From assembly GCA_051891855.1 (NCBI GenBank), contig JBJFFP010000082.1, positions 13,634 through 77,633 of the forward strand: a stretch of DNA of 64,000 nt, read 5' to 3'. Shown in pieces: positions 8,468-17,398 of this stretch. The notes beneath the pieces were generated by a model. That model worked only from the letters and a program-made list of their open reading frames with translations. It was not told the origin of the DNA and did not search any database. The translations under genes were made by a program, and so were the position numbers. The DNA comes from SFDP01 sp051891855. Its GTDB lineage: Bacteria > Bacillota > Clostridia > Lachnospirales > Lachnospiraceae. Positions within the stretch are counted from its first letter, which is position 1. Every line of letters begins with the position of its first letter.

Positions 8468-10942
8468 ATGTCAACGCGGACAACGATTCCAACCAAACAA
8501 ATACGCATATCAGTCCGCAATCTGGTGGAATTTCTTCTAAGAAGCGGCGATCTGGATAACCGGGGAAGGATAACGGTGGAAAATGCCATGTTAGAAGGCG
8601 GAAGGATACACCGTATGCTTCAGCGGCGTATGGGCAGCGAATATCATGCAGAGATACCCCTAAGCTTTCGGGAGGTAAACGAGGAATATGAGATTTTGGT
8701 GGAGGGAAGAGCGGACGGGATCATCCTTTTACCGGATCAGATAACCATTGATGAAATTAAGGGAACCTATAGAGATTTGGCAAAGATCACAGAGCCTGAG
8801 CCGGTACATCTGGCCCAGGCTAAATGCTATGCTCATCTGTATGCCTGCAGGATTCAAGAACAGAAGGGAGAAGAAGAGTCCGGGAAGAAAATCCAGACAC
8901 TGCAGAAATTAACCCATTTGGATACCATTCGTGTCCGAATAACCTATTGTAATATGGATACGGAAGAAACTAAGTATTTTTTTCAGGAATACAGCATAAA
9001 GGAATTGAAAAGCTGGTTTGATGACCTTATTAGTCAATATAAAAAGTGGGCAGACTATCAGGTTCAGTGGGAGGGAATACGACAGAAATCCATCCAGGAA
9101 TTGACTTTCCCCTATTCCTATCGAAAGGGACAAAAGGAGCTGGTTTCTGCCGTATACCGAACCATTTACCACGAAAGGAAGCTGTTTTTGGAAGCCCCTA
9201 CCGGTGTGGGAAAAACACTGTCTACCGTTTTTCCGGCAGTAAAAGCTGTGGGAGAGGGACTGGGAGACCGCCTTTTTTATCTAACAGCCAAGACCATTAC
9301 CCGGACAGCCGCTTTGCAGGCCTTTGAACTGCTGATTCACAAAGGACTGAGGTTTAAAACGATTATATTGACTGCTAAGGATAAAATCTGCTTTCAGGAT
9401 GAGGTTCAGTGCAATCCGGACAGCTGCCCTTATGCAAAGGGACATTTCGATCGAATTAATGAAGCAGTATATGCCCTGATTACCGCAGAGGAGAGCTTTA
9501 CCAGAGAAATTATTGAAAAGTATGCTGAACAATATCGGGTCTGTCCCTTTGAGCTGGGTTTAGAGTGCAGCCTTTTTGCCGATGGGATAATCGGTGACTA
9601 TAATTATCTTTTCGATCCCCATGTTTATTTAAAGCGTTTTTTTGCTGAAAGAAAAGGGCGAGGGATCTTTCTGATTGATGAAGCCCATAATCTGGTGGAG
9701 AGGGGAAGAGAAATGTACAGCGCTTCCTTGATAAAAGAGGATTTTCTTACGCTGAAAAGGCAGATTAAGCCTTATTGTGCTAAAATAGAAAGACAACTGG
9801 AGAAATGTAATCGTCAGCTGCTTTCTCTGAAACGGGAGACAGGAGGAGTAAAGGAATGGGAAAGCATCGAAGACTTTATTCGTGCTTTAAACCGATTATC
9901 CTCCGGGATAGCAGAGTATCTGGAAAATCATAATGATACGCCGGTCAAAGAGGAGATATTGTCCTTTTATTTTCAGGTTTCTCACTTTCTGCTTATCTAT
10001 GAGGGAATCCAGGATGAGTATGTGATTTACAGTGAGTTGACTGAAACAGACAATTTTAAATTAAAGCTGTTTTGCGTCGATCCATCACAAAAATTAAAGA
10101 GCTGTATGGATAAGGGAAGAAGCAGTATTCTGTTCTCCGCCACCTTGCTTCCCATACAATATTATAAGAAGCTTCTGGGCGGGGAAGAAAGGGATTATGA
10201 AATCTATGCCCCCACAGCCTTTAATCCTTCCCGGTGCGGCCTGTTTATTGCACGGGATGTCACCAGCAAGTATTCTCGCAGAGGGCCGGAGGAATATTAT
10301 CGTATTGCCTCCTATATCCATCAGATTGTGAAGGAAAGGCAGGGCAACTATCTGGTTTTCTTTCCCTCCTATCAAATGCTGGAGGAAATCAGCAGAATTT
10401 ATGAAAAAAGCTTTAATCAAAAGGGAGAGACAGAATGCCTGAAGCAAAAAGAATTTATGAAAGAAGAAGAAAAAGAAAATTTTTTGAAACATTTTACAGG
10501 TAATCTGCATCTAAAGGTAGAAAAGCATTTTATGCCGTCGGCGAAGACAGAGGAAAAGAGTCTTCTGGGCTTCTGTATTATGGGAGGAATTTTCGGTGAG
10601 GGAATTGATTTAAAGGAAGACAGTCTGATCGGTGCCATTCTGGTGGGAACAGGGCTGCCCCTGGTCTGCACTGAACGGGAAATTCTGAAAAAATACTTTC
10701 AGGAACGAGAGGGGATGGGCTTTGAGTATGCCTATCGCTATCCCGGAATGAATAAGGTTTTACAGGCTGCAGGAAGAGTAATTCGGACGAATCAGGACTT
10801 GGGGATCGTAGCTCTTTTGGATGAGCGTTTCCTTCAGCATAGCTATATCAAAATGTTTCCCAGGGAGTGGAAGGAATACCGCAAGACGGGAATTGATACC
10901 ATTTCCCATGAAGTGGAAAAATTCTGGAATGAATGGTTGTAG
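8468..10942 (+). CDS. PD-(D/E)XK nuclease-like domain fused to a DinG/Rad3-family DNA helicase
   Basis: This 824-residue protein has an N-terminal region (about 1-150) resembling a RecB/Cas4-like nuclease: GRADGI (about 80), IDEIKG (about 94-99) and QAKCYAHLY (about 117-125). These correspond to the D, EXK and QxxxY motifs. The remainder is an iron-sulphur superfamily 2 helicase: Walker A APTGVGKT (about 241), cysteines in CFQDEVQC...CPYAKG and CPFELGLEC (about 307-365), a DEAH box IDEAHN (about 403) and QAAGRVIR near the end. The start at 8468 has GAGAGG 6 nt upstream; an earlier ATG at 8432 lies inside the previous gene. It probably unwinds and cuts damaged DNA as part of the SOS-boxed operon. 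Confidence 0.88.
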   Translation: MSTRTTIPTKQIRISVRNLVEFLLRSGDLDNRGRITVENAMLEGGRIHRMLQRRMGSEYHAEIPLSFREVNEEYEILVEGRADGIILLPDQITIDEIKGTYRDLAKITEPEPVHLAQAKCYAHLYACRIQEQKGEEESGKKIQTLQKLTHLDTIRVRITYCNMDTEETKYFFQEYSIKELKSWFDDLISQYKKWADYQVQWEGIRQKSIQELTFPYSYRKGQKELVSAVYRTIYHERKLFLEAPTGVGKTLSTVFPAVKAVGEGLGDRLFYLTAKTITRTAALQAFELLIHKGLRFKTIILTAKDKICFQDEVQCNPDSCPYAKGHFDRINEAVYALITAEESFTREIIEKYAEQYRVCPFELGLECSLFADGIIGDYNYLFDPHVYLKRFFAERKGRGIFLIDEAHNLVERGREMYSASLIKEDFLTLKRQIKPYCAKIERQLEKCNRQLLSLKRETGGVKEWESIEDFIRALNRLSSGIAEYLENHNDTPVKEEILSFYFQVSHFLLIYEGIQDEYVIYSELTETDNFKLKLFCVDPSQKLKSCMDKGRSSILFSATLLPIQYYKKLLGGEERDYEIYAPTAFNPSRCGLFIARDVTSKYSRRGPEEYYRIASYIHQIVKERQGNYLVFFPSYQMLEEISRIYEKSFNQKGETECLKQKEFMKEEEKENFLKHFTGNLHLKVEKHFMPSAKTEEKSLLGFCIMGGIFGEGIDLKEDSLIGAILVGTGLPLVCTEREILKKYFQEREGMGFEYAYRYPGMNKVLQAAGRVIRTNQDLGIVALLDERFLQHSYIKMFPREWKEYRKTGIDTISHEVEKFWNEWL

Positions 10943-11040
10943 CTTGTCCTAAAGTAGGATATACTGAACAGGAACGACAGATGTGGATAGTAATGCTTTT
11001 GTAACCATATTTTGCTTAAAATTATCTTGAAATTGCTATT

Positions 11041-11056
11041 ATGACATGTATGTCAT
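11041..11056. repeat. 7-bp perfect inverted repeat with 2-nt spacer
   Basis: ATGACAT-GT-ATGTCAT is a compact dyad of operator size, 213 bp before the GH13 gene. A TTGACA follows at 11062-11067, but no good -10 lies at the right distance. It may bind a dimeric regulator of the sugar operon; no regulator gene is adjacent. Confidence 0.35.
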
Positions 11057-11098
11057 AGGTATTGACACTGATTTTATACACCTTAGACAGGTGAAAAG

Positions 11099-11175
11099 CT
11101 GTGGATAACTATGTGGAAACGGTGGATTTCTCTAAAAAAATAGTTTTTTTTAGTTTTCCACAGAGTTATCCACAG
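11099..11175. promoter_or_regulatory. symmetric cluster of four DnaA-box-like motifs
   Basis: The left arm carries TGTGGATAA (11100-11108) and TGTGGAAAC (11112-11120). The right arm carries TTTTCCACA (11154-11162) and TTATCCACA (11166-11174). The arms form a near-perfect inverted repeat of about 22 bp around an A/T-rich centre. TTATCCACA is the canonical DnaA box. The 311-bp gap between the helicase and GH13 genes otherwise holds only the small dyad at 11041. No dnaA, dnaN, rpmH or parAB is in the window, so this is more likely a DnaA-binding or titration site than the origin. Confidence 0.6.
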
Positions 11176-11253
11176 GTATATGGAAATGATTGGGAAAAAT
11201 AGTAAAAATACCGCATCAGTCAATACATATTATGTAAACTTGGAGGACGAGTT

Positions 11254-12564
11254 ATGTGGGCTTATGAAAGTGTGTTCTATCAAATCTATCCCCTGGGATT
11301 TTGCGGGGCTCCCTTCGACAATGACGGAGTGCTGAATCACCGTATTTTAAAGGTGGAGGAGTGGATTCCTCATATAAAGAAGCTGGGGTGTAATGCCATC
11401 TATTTCTCTCCTGTTTTTGAATCCGATACTCATGGCTATAACACCAGAGATTACCGGAAGCTGGACTGCCGTCTGGGGACCAATGAGGATTTTAAACAGG
11501 TTGTGGATAAATTGCATCGGGAAGGGATAAAGGTAGTTCTGGACGGAGTATTCAACCATGTGGGAAGGGGCTTCTTCGGCTTTCAGGACGTGTTGAAAAA
11601 CAGATGGGATTCTCCCTATAGAGACTGGTTTCATCTGGACTTTAACGGCAACTCCCCTTATCAGGACGGATTATATTATGAAGGCTGGGAGGGCAACTAC
11701 GATTTGGTGAAGCTGAATCTAAGGCACGAGCCGGTAATTCAGTATCTTTTTGAAAGTATAGAATTGTGGATTAAGGAATTTGATATCGATGGGCTTCGAT
11801 TGGATGTGGCCTACTGTCTGGATCATGACTTTGTCCGCCGACTGCGCAGATTTTGTGAGGAGAAGAAGCAGGATTTCTTCCTGCTGGGAGAAATGCTTCA
11901 CGGAGATTATAAGGTGCTGGTAAACCATGAGATGCTGCATTCGGCAACCAATTATGAGTGCTATAAGGGCCTCTATTCCAGCTTTAACAGTATGAATATG
12001 TTTGAAATCAATCATTCTCTGCTGCGCCAGTTCGGGCCGGAGGATTGGACTTTATATCGGGGAAAGCATCTGCTTTCCTTTGTGGATAATCATGACGTAA
12101 GCCGGATTGCCACCATACTGCAGAATAAAGCCCATCTTCCTCTGGTTTATGCACTTGCCTTTGGAATGCCGGGGATTCCCTGTGTCTATTACGGCAGTGA
12201 GTGGGGAGCCAAAGGAGATAAGAGTCAGGGAGACCCTTCCCTGCGATTAAGCTACGAAGCACCCCTTTGGAATGAACTGACGGAGTTTATTTCCCGGCTG
12301 GCAGAAGCAAAGAAAAATTCTCATGCTTTGAATTACGGCAGCTTCCGCTCGGTAGTATTGACCAATAAGCAGTGTGTTTTTGAGAGAAAAGCAGAAGGAG
12401 AAAGGGTGCTGGTAGCCATAAATGCGGACAGTGAAGCTTATACAGCCCATTTTGATGCAGGCTGCGGCAGGGCAGTGGATTTACTTACCGGCAGTGAACA
12501 TGATTTCGGCGGAGGAAGTCTTTTGCCGGGCTATAGTGCATTTTTCTGGAAATGTGAAAGATAA
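11254..12564 (+). CDS. GH13 alpha-amylase-family glycosidase
   Basis: This 436-residue enzyme has the four GH13 regions: DGVFNHVG (about 97-104), GLRLDVA with nucleophile D184, LGEML with acid/base E213, and FVDNHDVSR with D278. There is no signal peptide, so it acts in the cytoplasm, probably on maltodextrin-like oligosaccharides imported by the permeases downstream. It is shorter than typical neopullulanases (about 580 aa) and lacks their N-terminal domain. The ATG follows TTGGAGGACGAGTT. It is the first gene of an operon with tight spacing to 19698. Exact specificity (cyclomaltodextrinase, alpha-glucosidase or maltogenic amylase) cannot be read. Confidence 0.88.
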   Translation: MWAYESVFYQIYPLGFCGAPFDNDGVLNHRILKVEEWIPHIKKLGCNAIYFSPVFESDTHGYNTRDYRKLDCRLGTNEDFKQVVDKLHREGIKVVLDGVFNHVGRGFFGFQDVLKNRWDSPYRDWFHLDFNGNSPYQDGLYYEGWEGNYDLVKLNLRHEPVIQYLFESIELWIKEFDIDGLRLDVAYCLDHDFVRRLRRFCEEKKQDFFLLGEMLHGDYKVLVNHEMLHSATNYECYKGLYSSFNSMNMFEINHSLLRQFGPEDWTLYRGKHLLSFVDNHDVSRIATILQNKAHLPLVYALAFGMPGIPCVYYGSEWGAKGDKSQGDPSLRLSYEAPLWNELTEFISRLAEAKKNSHALNYGSFRSVVLTNKQCVFERKAEGERVLVAINADSEAYTAHFDAGCGRAVDLLTGSEHDFGGGSLLPGYSAFFWKCER

Positions 12565-12579
12565 AAAGGATAGAATACA

Positions 12580-13488
12580 GTGAAAAAAAAGTTAGTAAGA
12601 AGAAAAAAAGGAAGGCCAAATATAAGACAGGATAAGATTAAGAGAAAAAGCTTATTGTTTCTTTTGCCCAGTGTTTTGGGTGTGCTTCTCTTTTTTGTAC
12701 TCCCATTCGGTGTGGTAGGCTTTTATTCCGTAGTAAATAATCCGATTCAGCATAAATTTGTTTTTCTGGATAATTTTATCAGCGTTTGGAACAATTCAGC
12801 CTTTCGTCTGGCTGCGCAAAATACACTGAAGTTTTCGGTTGTCGCCGTGCCGCTGGCAGTGATTTTATCCATGATAATGGCCTTTGCGCTGGAACAGGCC
12901 ATTCCCTGGAAAAGTCGTTTTCGGACACTCTTGCTCAGTCCCATGATGGTTCCCATTGCTTCGGTAGTATTGATTTGGCAGGTGCTGTTCCATTATAACG
13001 GGGTGGTCAATGAGTTTATGCAATACTTTGGCACTAATAAGATTGACTGGTTTAAATCGGAATATGCACAGGTGATTCTGGTACTTTTGTTTATCTGGAA
13101 AAATCTGGGATATAATATGATTCTTTTTATGGCAGCCATCAGTAATATCCCTAAGGAAATTATCGAGGTGGCCCAGCTGGAAAGTGCCAGGGGCTGGCAG
13201 ATATTCTTTTCCATTAAGCTTAGATATCTGTCCTCAACCATTTTATTCGTAACGATATTATCCTTAATTAATTCCTTCAAGGTTTTTCGTGAGGTATATA
13301 TGCTGACGGGAGATTATCCCTTTGATTCCCTGTATCTTATGCAGCATTTTATGAATAATACCTTTCGCTCACTGGACTATCAGAAGCTTTCGGCAGCGGC
13401 AATTATTATGTGCCTGTTCATGATTGTGATTATTGGTATCCTTTTTTTAACAGAATATTATTTTGGAAAGGATATGGAAGATGCGTGA
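12580..13488 (+). CDS. sugar ABC transporter permease, MalF type
   Basis: This 302-residue inner-membrane protein has about six transmembrane segments and an EAA loop, EVAQLESARGWQIFFSIKL (about 205-223), the contact for the ATPase. The very basic N-terminus (KKKLVRRKKGRPN) is typical of Firmicute MalF/UgpA-type permeases. It starts at GTG, 15 nt after the glycosidase gene, with AAAGGATAG upstream. It forms a heterodimer with the next gene product. No ATP-binding subunit is encoded in the operon, so a shared MsmK/MalK-type ATPase elsewhere is presumed. Confidence 0.9.
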   Translation: MKKKLVRRKKGRPNIRQDKIKRKSLLFLLPSVLGVLLFFVLPFGVVGFYSVVNNPIQHKFVFLDNFISVWNNSAFRLAAQNTLKFSVVAVPLAVILSMIMAFALEQAIPWKSRFRTLLLSPMMVPIASVVLIWQVLFHYNGVVNEFMQYFGTNKIDWFKSEYAQVILVLLFIWKNLGYNMILFMAAISNIPKEIIEVAQLESARGWQIFFSIKLRYLSSTILFVTILSLINSFKVFREVYMLTGDYPFDSLYLMQHFMNNTFRSLDYQKLSAAAIIMCLFMIVIIGILFLTEYYFGKDMEDA

Positions 13489-14395
13489 CCGGATAAAAAG
13501 AAGGGTCAGAAAACGGATGACAAAAAAGCTGTGGCTGGGTATGCTGACCGTATTTCTGATTGTGTTCACGGGGATATTCATTATTCCCATTGTATTTACA
13601 ATTTGTAATTCCTTTATGGGAAAAGCAGAAATTACTTCCAATTACGGAATGATTTTTTCGGTATCAAAAACGGGGGCAAAACAGTTTATTTCGGAAACCG
13701 TCAATTTGAAATTTATTCCGGATATGGTTTCCTTCAGCCAGTACATAACCGTTTTATTGAAAAGTCCCGACTATTTGATTAAGTTTTGGAATTCTGTTAT
13801 TCTGGTGGCGCCTATTGTGGTCTTTCAGCTGGCGGTGGCCTGCTTGGCCTCCTATGGCTTCACCCGATACAGGGGAAGGGGCAGAGAGATTATATTTTTT
13901 TCCTATATTATTCTGATGCTGATGCCTTATCAGGTAACCCTTGTACCTAATTTTTTAGTGGCAGGCTGGCTGAATATACTGGATACCAGATGGGCTATTT
14001 GGCTTCCGGGAGTTTTTTCACCTTATGCGGTATTCTTGCTGACCAAGTATATGAGAAGGATACCTTCATCCATGTTTGAAGCCGCTAAAATTGACGGGGC
14101 AGGAGAGTGGCAGATTTTTGGGAAAATCTGCTTGCCGCTGTGTAAAGGGGCCTTAAGCAGTGTGGCAATTCTAGTTTTTATTGATTATTGGAATATGGTG
14201 GAGCAGCCGTTGATTCTTTTGTCGGATGAACAGATGCACCCGCTGTCGGTATTTTTATCCAAAATCAATTCCGGGGAAATCGGTTTGGCCTTTGCAGTGG
14301 CAACCATTTATATGGTACCCACTCTTTTGGTATTTTTGTATGGAGAAGAATATCTGGTAGAGGGTATTGCCTACCAGGGAGGAATAAAAGGATAA
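13481..14395 (+). CDS. sugar ABC transporter permease, MalG type
   Basis: This 304-residue permease has six predicted transmembrane segments and the EAA loop FEAAKIDGAGEWQIFGKICL followed by P (about 206-226). The ATG at 13481 overlaps the end of the MalF-type gene by 8 nt and has GGAAAGGATATGGAAG upstream. An in-frame ATG at 13463 would extend the overlap and lacks a site. A roughly 60-residue extracytoplasmic insert (about 45-105, with KTGAKQFISETVN) follows the first membrane segment and is longer than usual for MalG. Confidence 0.88.
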   Translation: MRDRIKRRVRKRMTKKLWLGMLTVFLIVFTGIFIIPIVFTICNSFMGKAEITSNYGMIFSVSKTGAKQFISETVNLKFIPDMVSFSQYITVLLKSPDYLIKFWNSVILVAPIVVFQLAVACLASYGFTRYRGRGREIIFFSYIILMLMPYQVTLVPNFLVAGWLNILDTRWAIWLPGVFSPYAVFLLTKYMRRIPSSMFEAAKIDGAGEWQIFGKICLPLCKGALSSVAILVFIDYWNMVEQPLILLSDEQMHPLSVFLSKINSGEIGLAFAVATIYMVPTLLVFLYGEEYLVEGIAYQGGIKG

Positions 14396-14428
14396 CAGGC
14401 CGCCAGGCGGCAGGAATGAGAGGAGACT

Positions 14429-16300
14429 ATGAACAAGAGAAAAGACTGGATAAAAAATATTGCGATAATTTTTCTGTCCATCATGCTGGTATTGACTTTT
14501 TTTTCCAATAGCATTATGAATTATTCTCTGCCGGAGGTGGCTACGGCAATGGTTGAGCCGGGAACGGTTACAGCCAAGATACGGGGAACAGGTACCTTAA
14601 CGGCAGATGACCCTTACAAGGTGAGTATACAGGAAAGCCGTGTGATTGCCAGTGTGGCAGTTAAGGAAGGGGATGTGGTGGAAAAGGATCAGGTACTGTT
14701 CTATCTGGAGGATAAGGAAAGTGAGGAACTGAAGGCGGCAGAGGATAAGCTGAATGAACTGGTCCTGGCTTATACCACGGAGCTGCTTTCAGGAGATATT
14801 TCCCAGCAGTCCTATCAGAATATCCAAAGTGGGAATATTTCGGGAACAAATACGTATCAGAACCGTATTAACGAGGCCAGACAGAAGGTGGAGAGTGCAC
14901 AGGCCACAGTGGATTCTCTGGCAAAGCAGATTGCCATTACCACAGCAGGCGTCAATGACAGTGCGGATAAAGAGACTGCCTTAAAAAATGCGGAAGCGGC
15001 AAAGAGTCAGGCGGCAGAACAGTTGACTGCGGCACAGACCAAATTGAGCTCTGCCCAAACGGAGCTGGGTGGGTTTGATGCCACTCAATTGACGGACGAT
15101 AAATTACAGAAGGAACAGGCGGAGGCGACGAGGCAAGCTGAGTACGAGAATGCCAGACAGGCCTGTGAAACAGCCATCAATAACCAACTTACCACCCAGG
15201 GAAAGAGCCCCATAACCGTGGAGGATTTGGCAAAAAAAAGCAACTGGAATGAATACCTGGGGACACTGAGTAAAATCATCGAAGAGATTAAGGCTGGCGG
15301 CGGAGCGGATGTATCGGCTGAGCTTACCGCTATGAAAAGTGCCTTTGAAGTGTACCGGGCAGCAAAGGCAGACCGGGAAAAAGCAGAGACGGAATTGAAT
15401 CAAAAATACAGCCTGAGTAAACAGCTTCCGCAGCTGAAATCAGCAGTAAGCAAGGCTCAGAATTATTATGATGAATGCAGTACCCTGGTTCAAAGTCTGA
15501 CCAATGAGATTAATAACAATACCATTAATGCCAATCAGCAGAAGGCTAATTTGGACAAAAGCAAAATTGGGGCAGATGAGGCCCTGAAAACAGCGGAAAA
15601 TGAGCTAAAGCAGCTTCTTACCGATGTGAGCAAGGAGCTGGGGCTTTCCAATCAGAACAATACCATTCGCGAGCAGCAGAAGGAAGTGGAGAGGCTGAGA
15701 GATAAGGCACAGGGAAGCACCATTGTGGCACCGGTGGCAGGAACCGTCAGCAGCATCACCAAAACAGCAGGAGAAACCACTGTGCCGGATGAAGCCCTGG
15801 TGACTATGCTGCCGGAAGGAAAGGGCTACAGCATGAGCTTTTCCGTAACTAACGATCAGGCAAAAAAGGTTTCCGTGGGAGATGTGGCCGAGCTGCAAAA
15901 TTCCTGGTTTTACGGCGATGTGAAGGCCACCCTTACCGCTATTCGTCCGGATACAGAAAATCCCGGGCAGAAAAAGCTGCTTTACTTTAATGTAGCGGGA
16001 GAGGTACAGCCGGGACAGAATATCAGCCTGTCTATTGGACAAAAAAGTGCTAATTATGACATGATCGTACCTAACAGTTCCGTCAGGGAAGATAAAAACG
16101 GTAAATTTATTTTGATCGTGGAATCCAGAAATTCACCCCTGGGTAATCGGTATATTGCCACCAGAGTAGATGTGGAGGTATTGGCTTCGGATGATGTCAA
16201 TACAGCAATCAATGCACCGCTATACGGTTATGAGTATGTGATTACCACATCAACAAAGCCTGTAGAAGCAGGAAAGCAGGTACGGCTTGCAGAAAATTAG
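14429..16300 (+). CDS. HlyD/RND-type membrane fusion (adaptor) protein
   Basis: This 623-residue protein has one N-terminal membrane anchor (about 11-27) and a first lipoyl-like half-motif (VKEGDVVEKDQVLFYLED). A long Ala/Gln/Lys-rich coiled-coil hairpin (about 90-425) follows. A second half-motif IVAPVAGTVSSITKTAGE and a beta-barrel (about 430-620) complete it. This is the HlyD/efflux-adaptor fold, and the hairpin is unusually long. It sits between sugar permease genes and a solute-binding lipoprotein with no export ATPase nearby, an odd context. It may bridge the MacB-like protein encoded next to a transporter; the role is inferred. An AGAGGAG ribosome site precedes the ATG. Confidence 0.82.
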   Translation: MNKRKDWIKNIAIIFLSIMLVLTFFSNSIMNYSLPEVATAMVEPGTVTAKIRGTGTLTADDPYKVSIQESRVIASVAVKEGDVVEKDQVLFYLEDKESEELKAAEDKLNELVLAYTTELLSGDISQQSYQNIQSGNISGTNTYQNRINEARQKVESAQATVDSLAKQIAITTAGVNDSADKETALKNAEAAKSQAAEQLTAAQTKLSSAQTELGGFDATQLTDDKLQKEQAEATRQAEYENARQACETAINNQLTTQGKSPITVEDLAKKSNWNEYLGTLSKIIEEIKAGGGADVSAELTAMKSAFEVYRAAKADREKAETELNQKYSLSKQLPQLKSAVSKAQNYYDECSTLVQSLTNEINNNTINANQQKANLDKSKIGADEALKTAENELKQLLTDVSKELGLSNQNNTIREQQKEVERLRDKAQGSTIVAPVAGTVSSITKTAGETTVPDEALVTMLPEGKGYSMSFSVTNDQAKKVSVGDVAELQNSWFYGDVKATLTAIRPDTENPGQKKLLYFNVAGEVQPGQNISLSIGQKSANYDMIVPNSSVREDKNGKFILIVESRNSPLGNRYIATRVDVEVLASDDVNTAINAPLYGYEYVITTSTKPVEAGKQVRLAEN

Positions 16301-16315
16301 AACCGGAGGAGAAGT

Positions 16316-17398
16316 GTGAATAAGTGGAGAGATAAATTAACGGGAAAGAGGATTTTCCTGTTTGGTGCAGGAATACTCTGTCTGCTTCTTTTCGGAATCA
16401 TTACTCTGACGGAGAAGACTATCCAAAATGGCCTGTATGATCAGCAGCTGGCGGCCCGATGGTCGGAAAATAAAGACGTTTCACAGGTCAGTGCCTTTTT
16501 TGCGGCAGGAGAAGTAGATGGTCCTGATTATTTTACCGGTATTGGAATGACTCTGGATAAAAAGCTGACGGAAGCCTCACTGACAGCACCTAATGAGCAG
16601 GCCAGATTAAGAATAGATGCCATCAGCATTCCGGGGAAGGTCACCTTAAGCAATGGAAGCAGGAGTACAGAGCTTACCGCTTTTGGGGTAAAGGGAGATT
16701 TTTTTCAGTTTCATCCCCTTATGCTGTTGGAGGGCTCCTTCTTCGATTTAAACAGCATGATGCAGGATGGAATCATTATCGATGAAGAAACGGCATGGCA
16801 GCTTTTCGGCTCCAGTGATGTAGCGGGAATGCAGGTGATGCTTGGCCAGGTGCCCCATTATATTTCAGGAGTGGTCAGACGGGATTCCGGTAGGATAGCC
16901 GAGGCGGCAGGACTGGATAAATCGGTCTGCTATCTGTCCATAGACAGTCTTTTGAAGTATGGCATGGTAAATGGAGGCTACTGCTATGAGGTATTGATGC
17001 CAAATCCGGTAAAGGGCTTTGCCCGGACGGCTCTTTCCGAAGCCTTAGAGGCAGAAAAGAAACAGGTTCATCTTGTAGAAAACAGTACACGGTTTCAAAG
17101 CCTGTCACTTTTGGAGATTATTGTCGGCTTTGGAACCAGGAGCATGTCGAAGCAGCAGATTATTTACCCTTACTGGGAAAACATGGCCAGAGGCTACGAG
17201 GATATTTTTGCCCTGATCCTTATTCTTAAGGCAGTACTGCTGATTTATCCTAGTCTATTTGGGGGAATAAGCCTTATTCTTTTTTGGAAGAAAAGACACC
17301 GGCCCCTGAGGGAAAAAGTTTTCCGTTTAAGAGAAAAGCTATATGATTACAGTGTAAAATTAAACAACCGAAAAAAAGAGGAAGGAAGAAAGAAGTGA
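16316..17398 (+). CDS. MacB-like extracytoplasmic domain protein with terminal membrane segments
   Basis: This 360-residue protein has an N-terminal membrane segment (about 13-30) and an extracytoplasmic region resembling the MacB periplasmic core (VKGDFFQFHPLMLLEGSFF, IIDEETAWQLFGSSDVAG). A C-terminal hydrophobic segment (about 300-328) and a basic tail follow. The three- to four-helix FtsX permease domain expected in a MacB-type transporter is missing, so it cannot be a complete ABC permease. It starts at GTG after ACCGGAGGAGAA, 15 nt past the HlyD-like gene, and its stop overlaps the next start. It probably works with the HlyD-like protein; the partner is unknown. Confidence 0.65.
   Translation: MNKWRDKLTGKRIFLFGAGILCLLLFGIITLTEKTIQNGLYDQQLAARWSENKDVSQVSAFFAAGEVDGPDYFTGIGMTLDKKLTEASLTAPNEQARLRIDAISIPGKVTLSNGSRSTELTAFGVKGDFFQFHPLMLLEGSFFDLNSMMQDGIIIDEETAWQLFGSSDVAGMQVMLGQVPHYISGVVRRDSGRIAEAAGLDKSVCYLSIDSLLKYGMVNGGYCYEVLMPNPVKGFARTALSEALEAEKKQVHLVENSTRFQSLSLLEIIVGFGTRSMSKQQIIYPYWENMARGYEDIFALILILKAVLLIYPSLFGGISLILFWKKRHRPLREKVFRLREKLYDYSVKLNNRKKEEGRKK

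Noticed and set aside
11099..11175. Chromosomal origin oriC
   Set aside because: No dnaA, dnaN, recF, gyrB, rpmH or par genes in the window, and only four boxes; a DnaA-binding site is the more modest reading.
16316..17398. Complete MacB-type ABC permease
   Set aside because: Only one C-terminal hydrophobic segment is present where three or more are needed, and there is no paired ATPase gene.
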